From Rhodothermales bacterium (GTDB lineage: Bacteria > Bacteroidota > Rhodothermia > Rhodothermales > VXPQ01): a stretch of 64,000 nt of DNA. Shown piece after piece: positions 1 through 11,059 of this stretch (within the stretch, counting starts at the first letter, position 1; every line of letters begins with the position of its first letter). The notes under the pieces were generated by a model, which was not told where the DNA came from, searched no databases, and saw nothing but the letters and a program-made list of their open reading frames with translations. A program made the translations under genes and the position numbers. The stretch spans positions 2,668,965-2,732,964 of the forward strand of contig OX638295.1 of assembly GCA_951812345.1 (NCBI GenBank), in the 5' to 3' direction.

Positions 1-2
1 AC

Positions 3-149
3 GGGCCCCACTTCATTGTCTGGGGAGGCGGACTCGGCGGGGGCGGCGGGGGATTCGGAGGCGGTCTGGGCGGAGGAGGTCTGGGAGGCGGTTTCGGCGG
101 ATTTGGCGGCGGCGGGTTCGGGGGCGGCGGCGCAGGGGGCGGATGGTAA
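3..149 (+). CDS. C-terminal tail of a TPM-domain-like protein (partial)
   Basis: Only the last 48 codons are inside the window, and the gene is cut by the left edge. They encode a run that is almost entirely Gly with interspersed Phe and Leu, ending GGGGAGGGW before a TAA stop at 147-149. Such Gly-rich tails ending in W are typical of TPM (YgcG-like) domain proteins, which are membrane-anchored and have a disordered glycine tail. The catalytic or binding domain lies outside the window, so the family call is an inference from the tail alone. The following TPR gene is on the same strand. Confidence 0.5.
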   Translation, partial: GPHFIVWGGGLGGGGGGFGGGLGGGGLGGGFGGFGGGGFGGGGAGGGW

Positions 150-210
150 GCTGTCCGACAATTCGCAGGGCATGGTCGGCCCCGGACCTGCCGGCAAGAT
201 TTCTTCCCTC

Positions 211-546
211 ATGATGCAGGCTGACCGGCTACAGGCGCTGCAAGCGTTCCATGAAGAAGATCCTGACGATGCATTCGTCCGGTTCGCTCTGGCGCAGGAA
301 TATCTCAATCGTGGAGACACCGAGGAAGCGCTTCGTTTTTTCGAGGGTCTCGTTTCCAAGGATCCCGAGTACGTGGGCACGTGGTACCATCTCGGGAAAC
401 TGTACCAGGAGCTGGGCCGGAGAGAAGACGCCATACGGACCTATACACAAGGCATCGCGATCGCGGGACGGCAGCGCGATACCCATGCAGAGGCCGAACT
501 CCGGGACGCCCTGATGCAGATAGAAGGAGTGGGATTCGACGATTGA
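211..546 (+). CDS. small tetratricopeptide-repeat protein
   Basis: This is a 111-residue protein with two to three TPR helical hairpins (key stretches FALAQEYLNRGDTEEALRFF and YHLGKLYQELGRREDAIRTY). TPR proteins act as protein-protein adaptors; no enzymatic motif is visible and there is no signal peptide. The start at 211 is chosen because the acidic lead-in DRLQALQAFHEEDPDD resembles the N-terminus of short TPR proteins of this lineage. An in-frame ATG at 172 would add 13 residues, and neither start has a clear Shine-Dalgarno sequence. The gene lies 61 bp after the TPM-like gene and may be co-transcribed with it. The partner is unknown. Confidence 0.75.
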   Translation: MMQADRLQALQAFHEEDPDDAFVRFALAQEYLNRGDTEEALRFFEGLVSKDPEYVGTWYHLGKLYQELGRREDAIRTYTQGIAIAGRQRDTHAEAELRDALMQIEGVGFDD

Positions 547-679
547 AACTGCCGGCAACAGGGGTCCTTGTCGTGTATTGCAACGGGGTACCCGGTTTCC
601 ATCCTGTCAAAAACATTGGGAATCACCCGCACCCATTTATACCGCAACATCTTGTCTACCCGTCGGAGTACGGGAAATC

Positions 680-1426
680 ATGACCGGTGAAGCCATATAT
701 CAACCCGGCGTCTGGAAAACGTACCACAACGCCTCCCGCTCGGCCACCTACGGGTTTCTGGCCGCGCTTCCCCTGCTGATTCTGTACGAATTCCTGATCG
801 TTTTTGCGAACCGCAGCGCCGTGGCGCAGGTGCGCGTTTCGTCCGAGATGTGGCTCAAGCAGTTGCTGCTGGTGGTAGGGGACTACGGCCTGACGGCCTT
901 CGGGATTGCCGTACTGCTCGCCGGGATCGCCGTATTCTGGTACGACCGCAAGAAAAAGGTGCCCTTCAATCCCCGGTATTTCCTGTGGATGTTCCTCGAA
1001 AGCACGGTGTATGCGGTAGTGATCGCAGTCATCGTGTCCGGAGTGGTTTATACGATTCTGCCGGCCTTGGCGCAGTCCGGACCCGCAGAAGGAATCGCCA
1101 TCAAACTGGCCCTTTCGGTCGGGGCGGGCCTGTACGAGGAACTGCTGTTTCGCGTGCTGCTGGTAGGCGCCCTGTTCTGGGTGCTGCGCTGGTTCATGGG
1201 AGACCGGGTACTGGCCTATATCATAGCAGCGGTCGCCGGGGCCTTTCTGTTCAGCCTGGTGCACTACATCGGACCGCTGGGCGATGCGTTCCGCTTGAAC
1301 TCGTTCCTTTTCCGGATGCTTTTCGGACTGGCGCTGAACGTCCTGTACCTTACGCGGGGATTCGGCATCGCCGCCTGGACGCACGCCCTCTACGATGTGA
1401 TGGTCATGGTCGTGCTGGACGGGTAG
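680..1426 (+). CDS. CPBP-family intramembrane glutamic protease
   Basis: This 248-residue integral membrane protein has about six to seven hydrophobic helices. The CPBP (Rce1/Abi) motifs are intact: EELLFR with Glu153/Glu154 and Arg158, then the FSLVHY box with His195, then HALYD with His235. Bacterial members cleave or process small peptides and are sometimes tied to bacteriocin immunity, but the substrate here cannot be deduced. The ATG at 680 follows a GGAG at 665-668 and is preferred over an upstream in-frame ATG at 578 that would add an unlikely hydrophilic leader. It is convergent with the next gene. Confidence 0.88.
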   Translation: MTGEAIYQPGVWKTYHNASRSATYGFLAALPLLILYEFLIVFANRSAVAQVRVSSEMWLKQLLLVVGDYGLTAFGIAVLLAGIAVFWYDRKKKVPFNPRYFLWMFLESTVYAVVIAVIVSGVVYTILPALAQSGPAEGIAIKLALSVGAGLYEELLFRVLLVGALFWVLRWFMGDRVLAYIIAAVAGAFLFSLVHYIGPLGDAFRLNSFLFRMLFGLALNVLYLTRGFGIAAWTHALYDVMVMVVLDG

Positions 1427-1508
1427 GTCGTCTGTTTCCGCACGCAGGCGGGCGACGATTCAACAGCCGCAACGATGCCTATAATGGCAAAAGGACAAGC
1501 CACCCCTC

Positions 1509-1949
1509 TCACTCCATCTCTTCCTCGTCTCCTTCTCCAGACAGGTCAATTCGCTGCCAGACCTCTTCGAGTCGGAAATCGAGAATGTGGCCCACATGGT
1601 ACCACGTATCCCCTTCGATGCGGGCTTCAAAGACGATGGACTGCCCCGCCAACCCCGCAGAACTGTGCCAGGTGATGTGCTCGGTGTACGTGTCCCCGTT
1701 GAACGAATAGGTGCCCCCGCCGGCGAACACCTCCTCGTCCAGTATCTGCCGCCCGAAGGCGAAGTGCGTGGAATTGAGAATCTTGATGGTATACGGTATC
1801 TGATCGGTACGATCTATGGTGCTGTCCGGATACACGGCATGCTGGGAAACCATTTCCCACGTTCCTTCGAGCGGGTTGGCCGGAAGCTGGCCCAGCGCTC
1901 CGGATACGGCGAACAGGGAAACTATTCCGATAAATACTGCGCGTCTCAT
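1509..1949 (-). CDS. secreted lipocalin-like small protein
   Basis: The 146-residue product begins with a classical signal peptide (MRRAVFIGIVSLFAVSGALG, predicted cleavage near Gly-Gln). The mature part starts NPLEGTWEM and alternates short beta-strand-like segments, as in small lipocalin-like/DUF4488-type exported proteins of Bacteroidota. The acidic C-terminus is GEGDEEEME. A strong Shine-Dalgarno sequence, GGAGG, lies 7 nt before the ATG at 1949 and fixes the start. No ligand or function can be assigned. It is a monocistronic gene convergent with the CPBP protease. Confidence 0.7.
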   Translation of the reverse strand: MRRAVFIGIVSLFAVSGALGQLPANPLEGTWEMVSQHAVYPDSTIDRTDQIPYTIKILNSTHFAFGRQILDEEVFAGGGTYSFNGDTYTEHITWHSSAGLAGQSIVFEARIEGDTWYHVGHILDFRLEEVWQRIDLSGEGDEEEME

Positions 1950-2114
1950 ACAGGAACCTCCATGTCTTTGCGGGGGAACATTGAGAGACATATTACGCAA
2001 GCAATTCTTCAATAACAATTCGCACGAAGGAAAACGACGTACGCTTGCTATTTCCCGCAATGCAACGGAGCCACGGCGCCCTTGCGGATCGCCGGATGCA
2101 TGACCCGCCGGCGT

Positions 2115-2891
2115 CTATCCCTTGCAGTGCAACGCGAAACCGGCGCCCTGCGGATCCACGCAATGGGCTATCCGGTCCCCGCCGGGCACCTCCATGGGGC
2201 CCATGACCACCCTGCCGCCGTGTTCCGCGACATCTTCGACGCTCCGGTCAATGTCTTCCACCGTCACGTATAACGCCCACCAGGAAGGCGGAGGACCGGG
2301 CATGCTGTCGATTTTGGTGAATATACCCCCGTAGACAAGATCGTTCTGACCGTACATGCGATAGATGCCCGAGTCGCCCATATCCATTTCGCTCGTAATC
2401 TCCCAGCCGAACAGGGCCTGGTAGAAATCGAACGCGGCCTGGTAGTCCGAGGTGGCCAGTTCATGCCAGGAAAACTCGCCGACGCCCGGCTGCGCTTCCA
2501 TGTCCGGTTCGCCCATGGTCGATGCGAACACCGCAAAAACGCCGCCCTGCGGGTCGGTTGCTATGGCAAAGCGGCCCGCGCCCGGAACGTCCTGCGGCGC
2601 AACGTGGATATTTCCGCCCAGTTCCTGGATTTTTCCGACCGTCTCATCCACGTCCGGCGTAGAAATGTAGGGAAGCCAGTGGGGCGGAATCTCCCCCATT
2701 TCCGGTTCGATCTCCATGAGGCCGCCAAAGGGCGCTCCCTGGTTGGTGAGCATCGTGTAGGGCCCGGGGCCGCCCTCGAACGCCTCGGTTCCCCAACCGA
2801 TGACGTTTCCGTAAAAGTCTATTGCCGCTTCGGTGTTGGTGGTGAGCAGGTCGTACCATACGAAACGACCCGACTGCTGGTGCTTTGCCAT
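2115..2891 (-). CDS. two-domain VOC (glyoxalase/bleomycin-resistance fold) protein
   Basis: This is a 258-residue cytosolic protein built from two tandem vicinal-oxygen-chelate modules. The first begins near GRFVWYDLLTTNTEAAIDFY and the second near GEFSWHELATSDYQAAFDFY, and each ends with the DPQG signature (ATDPQGGVFAVF and CVDPQGAGFALH). Paired VOC proteins of this kind are usually annotated as glyoxalase/bleomycin-resistance/dioxygenase-like proteins. The substrate is unknown. The ATG at 2891 is used because upstream in-frame sequence continues with no plausible coding content and runs into the tRNA. It is a single-gene unit. Confidence 0.85.
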   Translation of the reverse strand: MAKHQQSGRFVWYDLLTTNTEAAIDFYGNVIGWGTEAFEGGPGPYTMLTNQGAPFGGLMEIEPEMGEIPPHWLPYISTPDVDETVGKIQELGGNIHVAPQDVPGAGRFAIATDPQGGVFAVFASTMGEPDMEAQPGVGEFSWHELATSDYQAAFDFYQALFGWEITSEMDMGDSGIYRMYGQNDLVYGGIFTKIDSMPGPPPSWWALYVTVEDIDRSVEDVAEHGGRVVMGPMEVPGGDRIAHCVDPQGAGFALHCKG

Positions 2892-2979
2892 AATTGCGGC
2901 GCCGGACAGCGTTTTGTGAAAGAAGTACGGGACAAAAAACAAACCGGACGGATACACCCGTCCGGCTCGACTTTTTCCG

Positions 2980-3052
2980 TGGAGCTAAGCGGAGTCGAAC
3001 CGCTGACCTCTGCAGTGCGATTGCAGCGCTCTACCAACTGAGCTATAGCCCC
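2980..3052 (-). tRNA. tRNA-Ala (anticodon CGC)
   Basis: On the minus strand a 73-nt cloverleaf can be drawn. The acceptor stem GGGGCTA pairs with TAGCTCC and contains a G3-U70 wobble, the alanine identity element, with A73 as discriminator. The D-loop is AGCTCAGTTGGTAGAGC, the anticodon stem CTGCA/TGCAG encloses ATCGCAC with CGC at 34-36, and the T-loop is GGTTCGACTCC. CCA is not encoded. The tRNA lies just upstream of the VOC gene start. Confidence 0.95.
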
Positions 3053-3115
3053 TATTGATTACCGCATATCCGAACGAGGTTCGGCGGGGTGCGGTTCCGG
3101 AGGGGGATATTATTC

Positions 3116-3296
3116 TATTCACCGCAATTTTTGCGTAGAATAATAATGTCAGTACCTACCGGGTACCCTGTAACTTAGAGCGCGGCCCTATTTTCCGTAA
3201 ATATTGCGTAGAATAAGAACGTGAACTGTATGCGAGCCACCGCCGACCTGGAGCACACTGATATTCACCGCAGATATTGCGTAGAATAGGACATCG
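3116..3296. repeat. three dyad repeats at exact 73-bp spacing
   Basis: An imperfect palindrome with invariant core TTGCGTAGAATA and left arm TATTCACCGCA (or close variants) occurs three times, with the core at 3131, 3204 and 3277. The spacing is exactly 73 bp both times. About 31 bp are conserved per unit and about 42 bp between units are unrelated. It could be a degenerate mini-CRISPR (31 + 42) with no cas genes nearby, or a set of operator sites on one face of the DNA. The 600-bp region up to the aconitase gene holds no convincing gene. Confidence 0.7.
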
Positions 3297-3326
3297 ATAC
3301 GTATCCCAGCCCCAAAAATGCACTTC

Positions 3327-3367
3327 AACCATGAAAATCCATAGCGGCATTTTAGATTTTCATGGTT
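3327..3367. terminator. perfect 13-bp inverted repeat (possible bidirectional terminator or element end)
   Basis: AACCATGAAAATC at 3327-3339 and GATTTTCATGGTT at 3355-3367 are perfect reverse complements separated by 15 nt. The arms are AT-rich, with a TTTT in one strand. It lies between the 73-bp repeats and the aconitase gene. A terminator role is only one reading; no classic U-tract follows. Confidence 0.35.
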
Positions 3368-3658
3368 CATCGGTCATCGCAGATCTGGCGCATCCTGGGA
3401 GAGCTTCGCAGTGCAGGAGACCGCCTCTTCGTCATTTTCCCGGGAGATACCCGCTTCCCCCTGCACGAGGCAGGGCTGTCCATCGCCTGCGCCGAAGGAC
3501 TCTGGCAGCCTTGATCCATCCTTCTCCGATCCATCTTCTCCCCCGAACAATTCGGCCCTTCGGACAGTAGTAATTGCTTGCATTGAAATTTGCGGCAGGG
3601 CTGGCCGGAAGACCCCGGATCGCCTACCCGCCGCTCCGATACCACCTGAAACGGAATC

Positions 3659-6379
<2,721 letters not shown>

Positions 6380-6397
6380 GGGGGACAAATCCCCCCT

Positions 6398-6931
6398 TCA
6401 TATCCCAACCTCCAGTACGGCGCGGCCCGCATCCACGGCTTCCGTGGCGACCTCTTCCAAATGCTCAAGTTCCGCGTGCCATTCGCCGTACGCTCGCGAA
6501 GCCGACATCCATGCATGGGAAGCGTACAGCCCCCCTGCGGCTTTTCTGGCGCTTCGCCTCAGCCCCCTGACTTTCCGCGCGCCCTCCCGGACCAATCTCT
6601 GCAATTCCAGCATACGCTCGGTCCATGCCTCTACATGGTCCACCGATCGGTATTGCATATAGGCGATTTCGGCGATTTCCGAAGAAATGTTCGCGGCGAA
6701 TTTGCGCGTGTTTTCGGCGGCGATCCTTGCTATCCGCTCATGCGTTTCCGCCACACGAGCATGGTTCTCCTGTCTCAATTGCCCCAGGGCCTCGATATCC
6801 TCCATATACCGCACCAACTGCGCTATTTGCACCTGCTGCGCGTCTTCGACGAAAATATCCGAGGATTGCGCGCGGGTATCGGTAGCCAGCGCAACGACGG
6901 CGAGCACAGCGATGGGAATATGCCTTTTCAT
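6398..6931 (-). CDS. secreted alpha-helical (coiled-coil) protein of unknown function
   Basis: The product is 177 residues. A signal peptide (MKRHIPIAVLAVVALATDTRA, cleaved before QSSD) is followed by an almost wholly helical, Glu/Arg/Ala-rich region with heptad-like spacing (AENTRKFAANISSEIAEIAY). No cysteine pair, lipobox or catalytic motif is visible. It lies convergent to acnA, only 18 bp from its stop. I do not recognise a family. A periplasmic structural or adaptor role is possible but unproven. The ATG at 6931 is chosen because the signal peptide begins exactly there. Confidence 0.6.
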   Translation of the reverse strand: MKRHIPIAVLAVVALATDTRAQSSDIFVEDAQQVQIAQLVRYMEDIEALGQLRQENHARVAETHERIARIAAENTRKFAANISSEIAEIAYMQYRSVDHVEAWTERMLELQRLVREGARKVRGLRRSARKAAGGLYASHAWMSASRAYGEWHAELEHLEEVATEAVDAGRAVLEVGI

Positions 6932-7070
6932 TCGGATCTCGTACGGTTCCGTGAAAGAGCTTTGGGAGAGGCGGCCGGAAGCGGTCGTAAAAACCGGGAA
7001 GTGCTCATAAAAACCGGCCGGGGCGTCATCCTGTTTATTGGATGTGCATGCGGGACATCGGTTCCGCCTT

Positions 7071-7282
7071 CCGGCGTTTCGATCCGCAGCACACATCCGG
7101 CTGCCCCCGGTGAGCTTCCCGGTTCAGCTATCCCGTATTTTCTTTATGCGCTTTTTGCATAGATGCAGTTCCTTCTATGCATCTTTCGCATAGAAGCAGC
7201 ATCGGGACACCTGTGCAATGTTCCAGATTACTCTTCACCTTTACCCCAACCTCCGCCGCCCGGCGTTTCGATCCGCAGCACA
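7071..7282. repeat. duplicated hyuB 3'-end fragment plus hairpin
   Basis: A 23-bp segment (CGGCGTTTCGATCCGCAGCA and flanks) occurs at 7071-7093 and again at 7260-7282, where it encodes the VLRIETPG tail of the hydantoinase B gene. The first copy is a non-coding echo downstream of the stop. Between them, CTTCTATGC at 7172-7180 pairs with GCATAGAAG at 7188-7196 to give a 9-bp hairpin that could end hyuB transcripts. Nothing else is visible in 6932-7227. Confidence 0.5.
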
Positions 7283-8799
7283 TCGCCGGCTTCGAGCCGC
7301 CGGCTGAACTTGGCGGGCAACGTTTCCTCCTCGCCGCCGGGCCGCAGAAGCGTATTGCGTCCGCAGGCGCCGGGCGCTCCGCCCTGCAATCCCCAGGGAG
7401 GCGCCTCCCGCCGTTCGCTGATTACCGTCACGGTGGCGTCCCGGAGCAACCGGTAGGCGCGAACCAGGCCGTCTCCACCCCGTCGCTCGCCTGCCCCGCC
7501 GCTTTCCCGGCGCAGCGCGTAGGTCTCTATCCGAAACGGAAACGTCATCTCCAGCGCCTCGACAGGCGTGTTCAGCGTGTTGCTCATGTGTACATGCACG
7601 CCGCTCAAGCCGTCCGCCCCGGCAGAAGCGCCCATGCCTCCCCCGATGGTTTCGTAGTACGCATAGGGCGATCCGTCCGCGCGGGCGCCCCCGATCGTCA
7701 GGTTGTTCATCGTGCCCTGCCCGGCTGCGGACACGCGGGCCGGCATGGCCTGCGCCAGGGCGCCGAAGACCGCGTCCACGATGCGCTGCGAGGTTTCGAC
7801 ATTCCCGGCGGATACCGCATGAGGCGGGCCGGCGTTGACGAGACACCCCGGCGGAGCAATAACCCGCACGGGCGCAAAACATCCCGCATTCATGGGGATG
7901 TCGGAAATGGCCAGACAACGCACCGCATAGTAACAGGCGGACTCCGTGACAGGAAGCACCGCGTTCAGCGAACCGGCCGCGGCGGGAGAGGTACCCTCAA
8001 AATCGAACGTGACGCCGTCCCCCCGGATATGGACCGCCACTCGGATACTTGCCTCTTCCCCGTTCGGCGCTTCGCCGGGAGCGATTTCCAGGCTATCCTC
8101 GAACCGGAAGACCCCGTCCGGCCATTGCCGGATATCCTCGCGAAGCAGGCGCTCGCTCCAGGCCGGCAGATGCGCCGCGTACGCTTCGACTTCGGCCCCG
8201 CCATGCCGGTCGATCAGGGCGACGAGCCGGGTTTCGGCCACCGAGTGGGCCGCCTGTTGCGCCGCCAGATCGCCGCGCCGCTCTTCCGGCGTGCGGACAT
8301 TCCGCAATACGAGTTTTTCCAGATCGGCTGCAAGCTTGCCCTCGTTGCGCCATTTTACGGGGGGGATAATGACGCCTTCCTGGTACAATTCGCGGGAGAG
8401 GGGGAGCGATCCGGGACTCATGCCCCCTACGTCGGCGTGATGCGCCCGGCTGGCGGCAAAGAAAACGAGGCGATCGGCTACGAATACCGGGGAGATCATG
8501 GTGATATCCGGCAAGTGCGTGCCGCCTGCGTAGGGATCGTTCAGGATGACCGTATCGCCGGGGCGCCAGGTATCGATGGCGTCCAGCGCGGCTTCGAGGC
8601 TGCGCGGCATGGCGCCGAGATGCACCGGAATGTGCGCCGCCTGCGCCACCATCCCGCCGCTGCTGTCGAACACGGCGCACGAAAAGTCCAGCCGCTCCTT
8701 GATATTGGGCGACCAGGACGTACGCTGCAGGGTAACGCCCATTTCCTCAGCGACCCCTGAGAAACGATGCCGGTATAGTTCGAGGAGAATCGGGTCCAT
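7228..8799 (-). CDS. hyuB: hydantoinase B / 5-oxoprolinase subunit B family protein
   Basis: This 523-residue cytosolic protein shows the HyuB family landmarks: MDPILLELYRHRFSGVAEEM at the N-terminus, GDTVILNDPYAGGTHLPD, AASRAHHADVGG, and the C-terminal PGGGGWG. With HyuA it forms the ATP-dependent hydantoinase/oxoprolinase complex that opens cyclic amides such as 5-oxoproline or N-methylhydantoin. The true substrate cannot be read from sequence. The start ATG at 8799 lies 4 bp after the hyuA stop, so translation is probably coupled. The C-terminus is glycine-rich as in relatives. Confidence 0.93.
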   Translation of the reverse strand: MDPILLELYRHRFSGVAEEMGVTLQRTSWSPNIKERLDFSCAVFDSSGGMVAQAAHIPVHLGAMPRSLEAALDAIDTWRPGDTVILNDPYAGGTHLPDITMISPVFVADRLVFFAASRAHHADVGGMSPGSLPLSRELYQEGVIIPPVKWRNEGKLAADLEKLVLRNVRTPEERRGDLAAQQAAHSVAETRLVALIDRHGGAEVEAYAAHLPAWSERLLREDIRQWPDGVFRFEDSLEIAPGEAPNGEEASIRVAVHIRGDGVTFDFEGTSPAAAGSLNAVLPVTESACYYAVRCLAISDIPMNAGCFAPVRVIAPPGCLVNAGPPHAVSAGNVETSQRIVDAVFGALAQAMPARVSAAGQGTMNNLTIGGARADGSPYAYYETIGGGMGASAGADGLSGVHVHMSNTLNTPVEALEMTFPFRIETYALRRESGGAGERRGGDGLVRAYRLLRDATVTVISERREAPPWGLQGGAPGACGRNTLLRPGGEEETLPAKFSRRLEAGDVLRIETPGGGGWGKGEE

Positions 8800-8803
8800 C
8801 ACA

Positions 8804-10798
8804 TTATCGCATTCCGGAGAAATGCAGATTACGCCAGGCATCCACCTCGACATGCCACGAGGGAGCCACGAAAACGGTTGCATCGTACTGGGCCACCACG
8901 GCAGGACCGTCCAACGCATGGCCGAAGCGCAACCGGTCGCGATCGTACAGCGCCGCCATGACTTCTTCCCCGCTATCCAGCACGACAGGGGTTTCCCCGA
9001 CCTGCGCGGCTTCGGACGTCTCCGACGCGTCGGCCCGGTCCGTATCCTGCGGCAGACGAACTTCGGCCCCGGCCGCCGTTCCCCGCACGCGTAGCGTCAC
9101 GATCTCCACAAGGACGTCCCGCATGGCGTACCCGTACCGGCGGGTGTGTTGTTCATGGAAACGCTCCCGGGCGCGTTCGGGTCTCGCGGGGTCCATCGGT
9201 ACGGTCAATTCGTAGCTCTGCCCCCGGTACCGCATATCCGCAAGGGTTTCGATGGCGGGACGCCCGCAATCCTCCCCGGAAAAGACGTTCAGAATCCGTT
9301 CGGTTTCCTGCGCATAGAGGGCTTCGAGGCCGGTTGGGTCGTCGGGGGCGGAAACAGACGTATCGTACACGATGTCCGCCATCAACAGACCCAGCGCACT
9401 CAGTACGCCGGGCTGCGGAGGGAGTAGCATGCGGCGGATCGAGAGCGCATCCGCCAGTTCGCAGGCATGAAGCGGTCCGGCGCCCCCGAACGGGACCAGC
9501 GTATGGTCCTTCGGATCGTACCCGCGCTCGACGGATACCCGGCGCAAGGCGCGCTCCATCGACGCATTGGCGATCCGGACGACGCCCAGCGCCGTTTCGT
9601 GGAGGGACAGCCCCAGCGGACGGCCCAGTTTTTCCACGGCGTCCTGCGCAGCGCCAGCGTCGAGGGCGAAATCGCCCCCCAGAAACCGGTCGGGCAGGAT
9701 GCGGCCCAGCGTCACATTCGCATCCGTGACGGTAGGCGCATCTCCGCCCCGCCCGTAGCACGCCGGACCCGGTACGGCCCCGGCGCTTTCGGGGCCGACA
9801 CGGAGCGCCCCCGCCGCGTCGGCATGGGCAATGCTCCCCCCGCCGGCCCCTACTGTATGAATATCGACGGAAGGAAGGCGCAGCGGCAACCCCGCAATGT
9901 CGCTTTCGGCGGTGCGCGGTATTTCGCCGGGGCATAACGCCACGTCCGTACTGGTGCCCCCCATGTCGAGCGTGAGAATCTTCGGCGCCCGCTCGCCGAG
10001 CGCGGTTCCGGCAAGCCGGAAGGCGCCCACGACCCCGCCGGCCGGACCGCTGAGCACAAGGCGGGCGGAACGACGCGCCGCCTGTTTCGTCCCGATGACG
10101 CCCCCGTTCGATTGCATGATGCGCACCCGCCTCGGCGCTACGGCGCGTTCGAGCCGGTCCAGATACCGCGCCACGATGGGTTGCACATAGGCATTCACGA
10201 CGGTGGCGGCCGTCCGTTCGTATTCCCGGTATTCCGGCAGAATATCCGCGCTCAGGGAAAACCGCGCATCGGGAAGGTATTCCTTCAGAATCGCCGCCGC
10301 TTTCCGTTCATGTTCCGGATACAGGAACGAGAACAGAAACACGATGGCCACCCCGGCCACGTCCAGGCGTTGCAGGCTTTCGCCCAGCTCGGCCACTTCG
10401 TGTTCGTCAAGAGGAGTCAGGATCGAGCCGTCGGCACCCACCCGCTCCGTGACTCCGAAGCGCAGGTCCTCGGGCACGAGCGGGGGCGGGCGGTGCTGGG
10501 ACAGCGCATACAGGGCGGGCCGGTTCTGGCGCCCGATCGCCAGGACGTCGCGAAAACCTCTGGTCGTCACAAGGGCGCAGCGCGCGCCGCGATGTTCGAG
10601 GAGCGCATTCGTGGCCGTGGTGGTGCCGTGTGCAATGGCCGCAGTTTCGCCAGCCCCGAGCAGCCGTACGCCTTCTTCCACAGCGCGGCTCTGGTCATCC
10701 GGCGTGGTGGCCGTCTTGCGAATGACAGGCGTACCGCCCTTCAGGTACACGAAATCCGTGAACGTGCCGCCCGTGTCGATCCCGATGCGTTCCGTCAT
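8804..10798 (-). CDS. hyuA: hydantoinase A / 5-oxoprolinase subunit A family protein
   Basis: The 664-residue protein opens with the actin-like ATPase phosphate-binding motif GIDTGGTFTDFVYL. It carries LTLDMGGTSTDVALCPGE, the VGAGGGSIAH segment and VPFGGAGPLHACELA, all hallmarks of the HyuA/oxoprolinase A subunit. It binds and hydrolyses ATP to drive ring opening by the partner hyuB, which follows in the same operon. Upstream lies a 257-bp inverted-repeat element that occupies the whole gap to lexA, so the promoter is either inside or across that element. The length is normal for the family (about 650-700). Confidence 0.94.
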   Translation of the reverse strand: MTERIGIDTGGTFTDFVYLKGGTPVIRKTATTPDDQSRAVEEGVRLLGAGETAAIAHGTTTATNALLEHRGARCALVTTRGFRDVLAIGRQNRPALYALSQHRPPPLVPEDLRFGVTERVGADGSILTPLDEHEVAELGESLQRLDVAGVAIVFLFSFLYPEHERKAAAILKEYLPDARFSLSADILPEYREYERTAATVVNAYVQPIVARYLDRLERAVAPRRVRIMQSNGGVIGTKQAARRSARLVLSGPAGGVVGAFRLAGTALGERAPKILTLDMGGTSTDVALCPGEIPRTAESDIAGLPLRLPSVDIHTVGAGGGSIAHADAAGALRVGPESAGAVPGPACYGRGGDAPTVTDANVTLGRILPDRFLGGDFALDAGAAQDAVEKLGRPLGLSLHETALGVVRIANASMERALRRVSVERGYDPKDHTLVPFGGAGPLHACELADALSIRRMLLPPQPGVLSALGLLMADIVYDTSVSAPDDPTGLEALYAQETERILNVFSGEDCGRPAIETLADMRYRGQSYELTVPMDPARPERARERFHEQHTRRYGYAMRDVLVEIVTLRVRGTAAGAEVRLPQDTDRADASETSEAAQVGETPVVLDSGEEVMAALYDRDRLRFGHALDGPAVVAQYDATVFVAPSWHVEVDAWRNLHFSGMR

Positions 10799-10802
10799 GC
10801 CG

Positions 10803-11059
10803 GGGATACTCTGATTAAGTCCTCAAATCTCAGAGGCTTGCGAGGGGTGCGCTGGCAAGGAATGACGAAGCAATGTGGCAGGCCCCACATAATGAGGAAT
10901 GACACAGCCAGCGCACCCCTCGCAGCCTCCCGAAGGGCGCGTCACGCCCTCGACGACCCGAATCCGCGGTGTTTTTTGCCGATTTCAACCATGCAATCAT
11001 GACATCCTTTACGGGCGAAAGTGACGCGCTGAGCGAAGTGGTTTTGATCAGAGTGTCCC
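10803..11059. repeat. inverted-repeat element, copy A (full length, 257 bp)
   Basis: It is bounded by GGGATACTCTGAT (10803-10815) and ATCAGAGTGTCCC (11047-11059), a 13-bp terminal inverted repeat with one mismatch. Inside, arms at 10833-10856 and 10907-10929 (GCGAGGGGTGCGCTGGC and its complement) form a long near-perfect hairpin. It encodes no protein. The right end abuts the TAA of lexA at 11060-11062. Related copies lie at 11895, 46315 and 50512. This is a MITE-like or REP-like element; a terminator role is suggested by its position. Confidence 0.8.
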
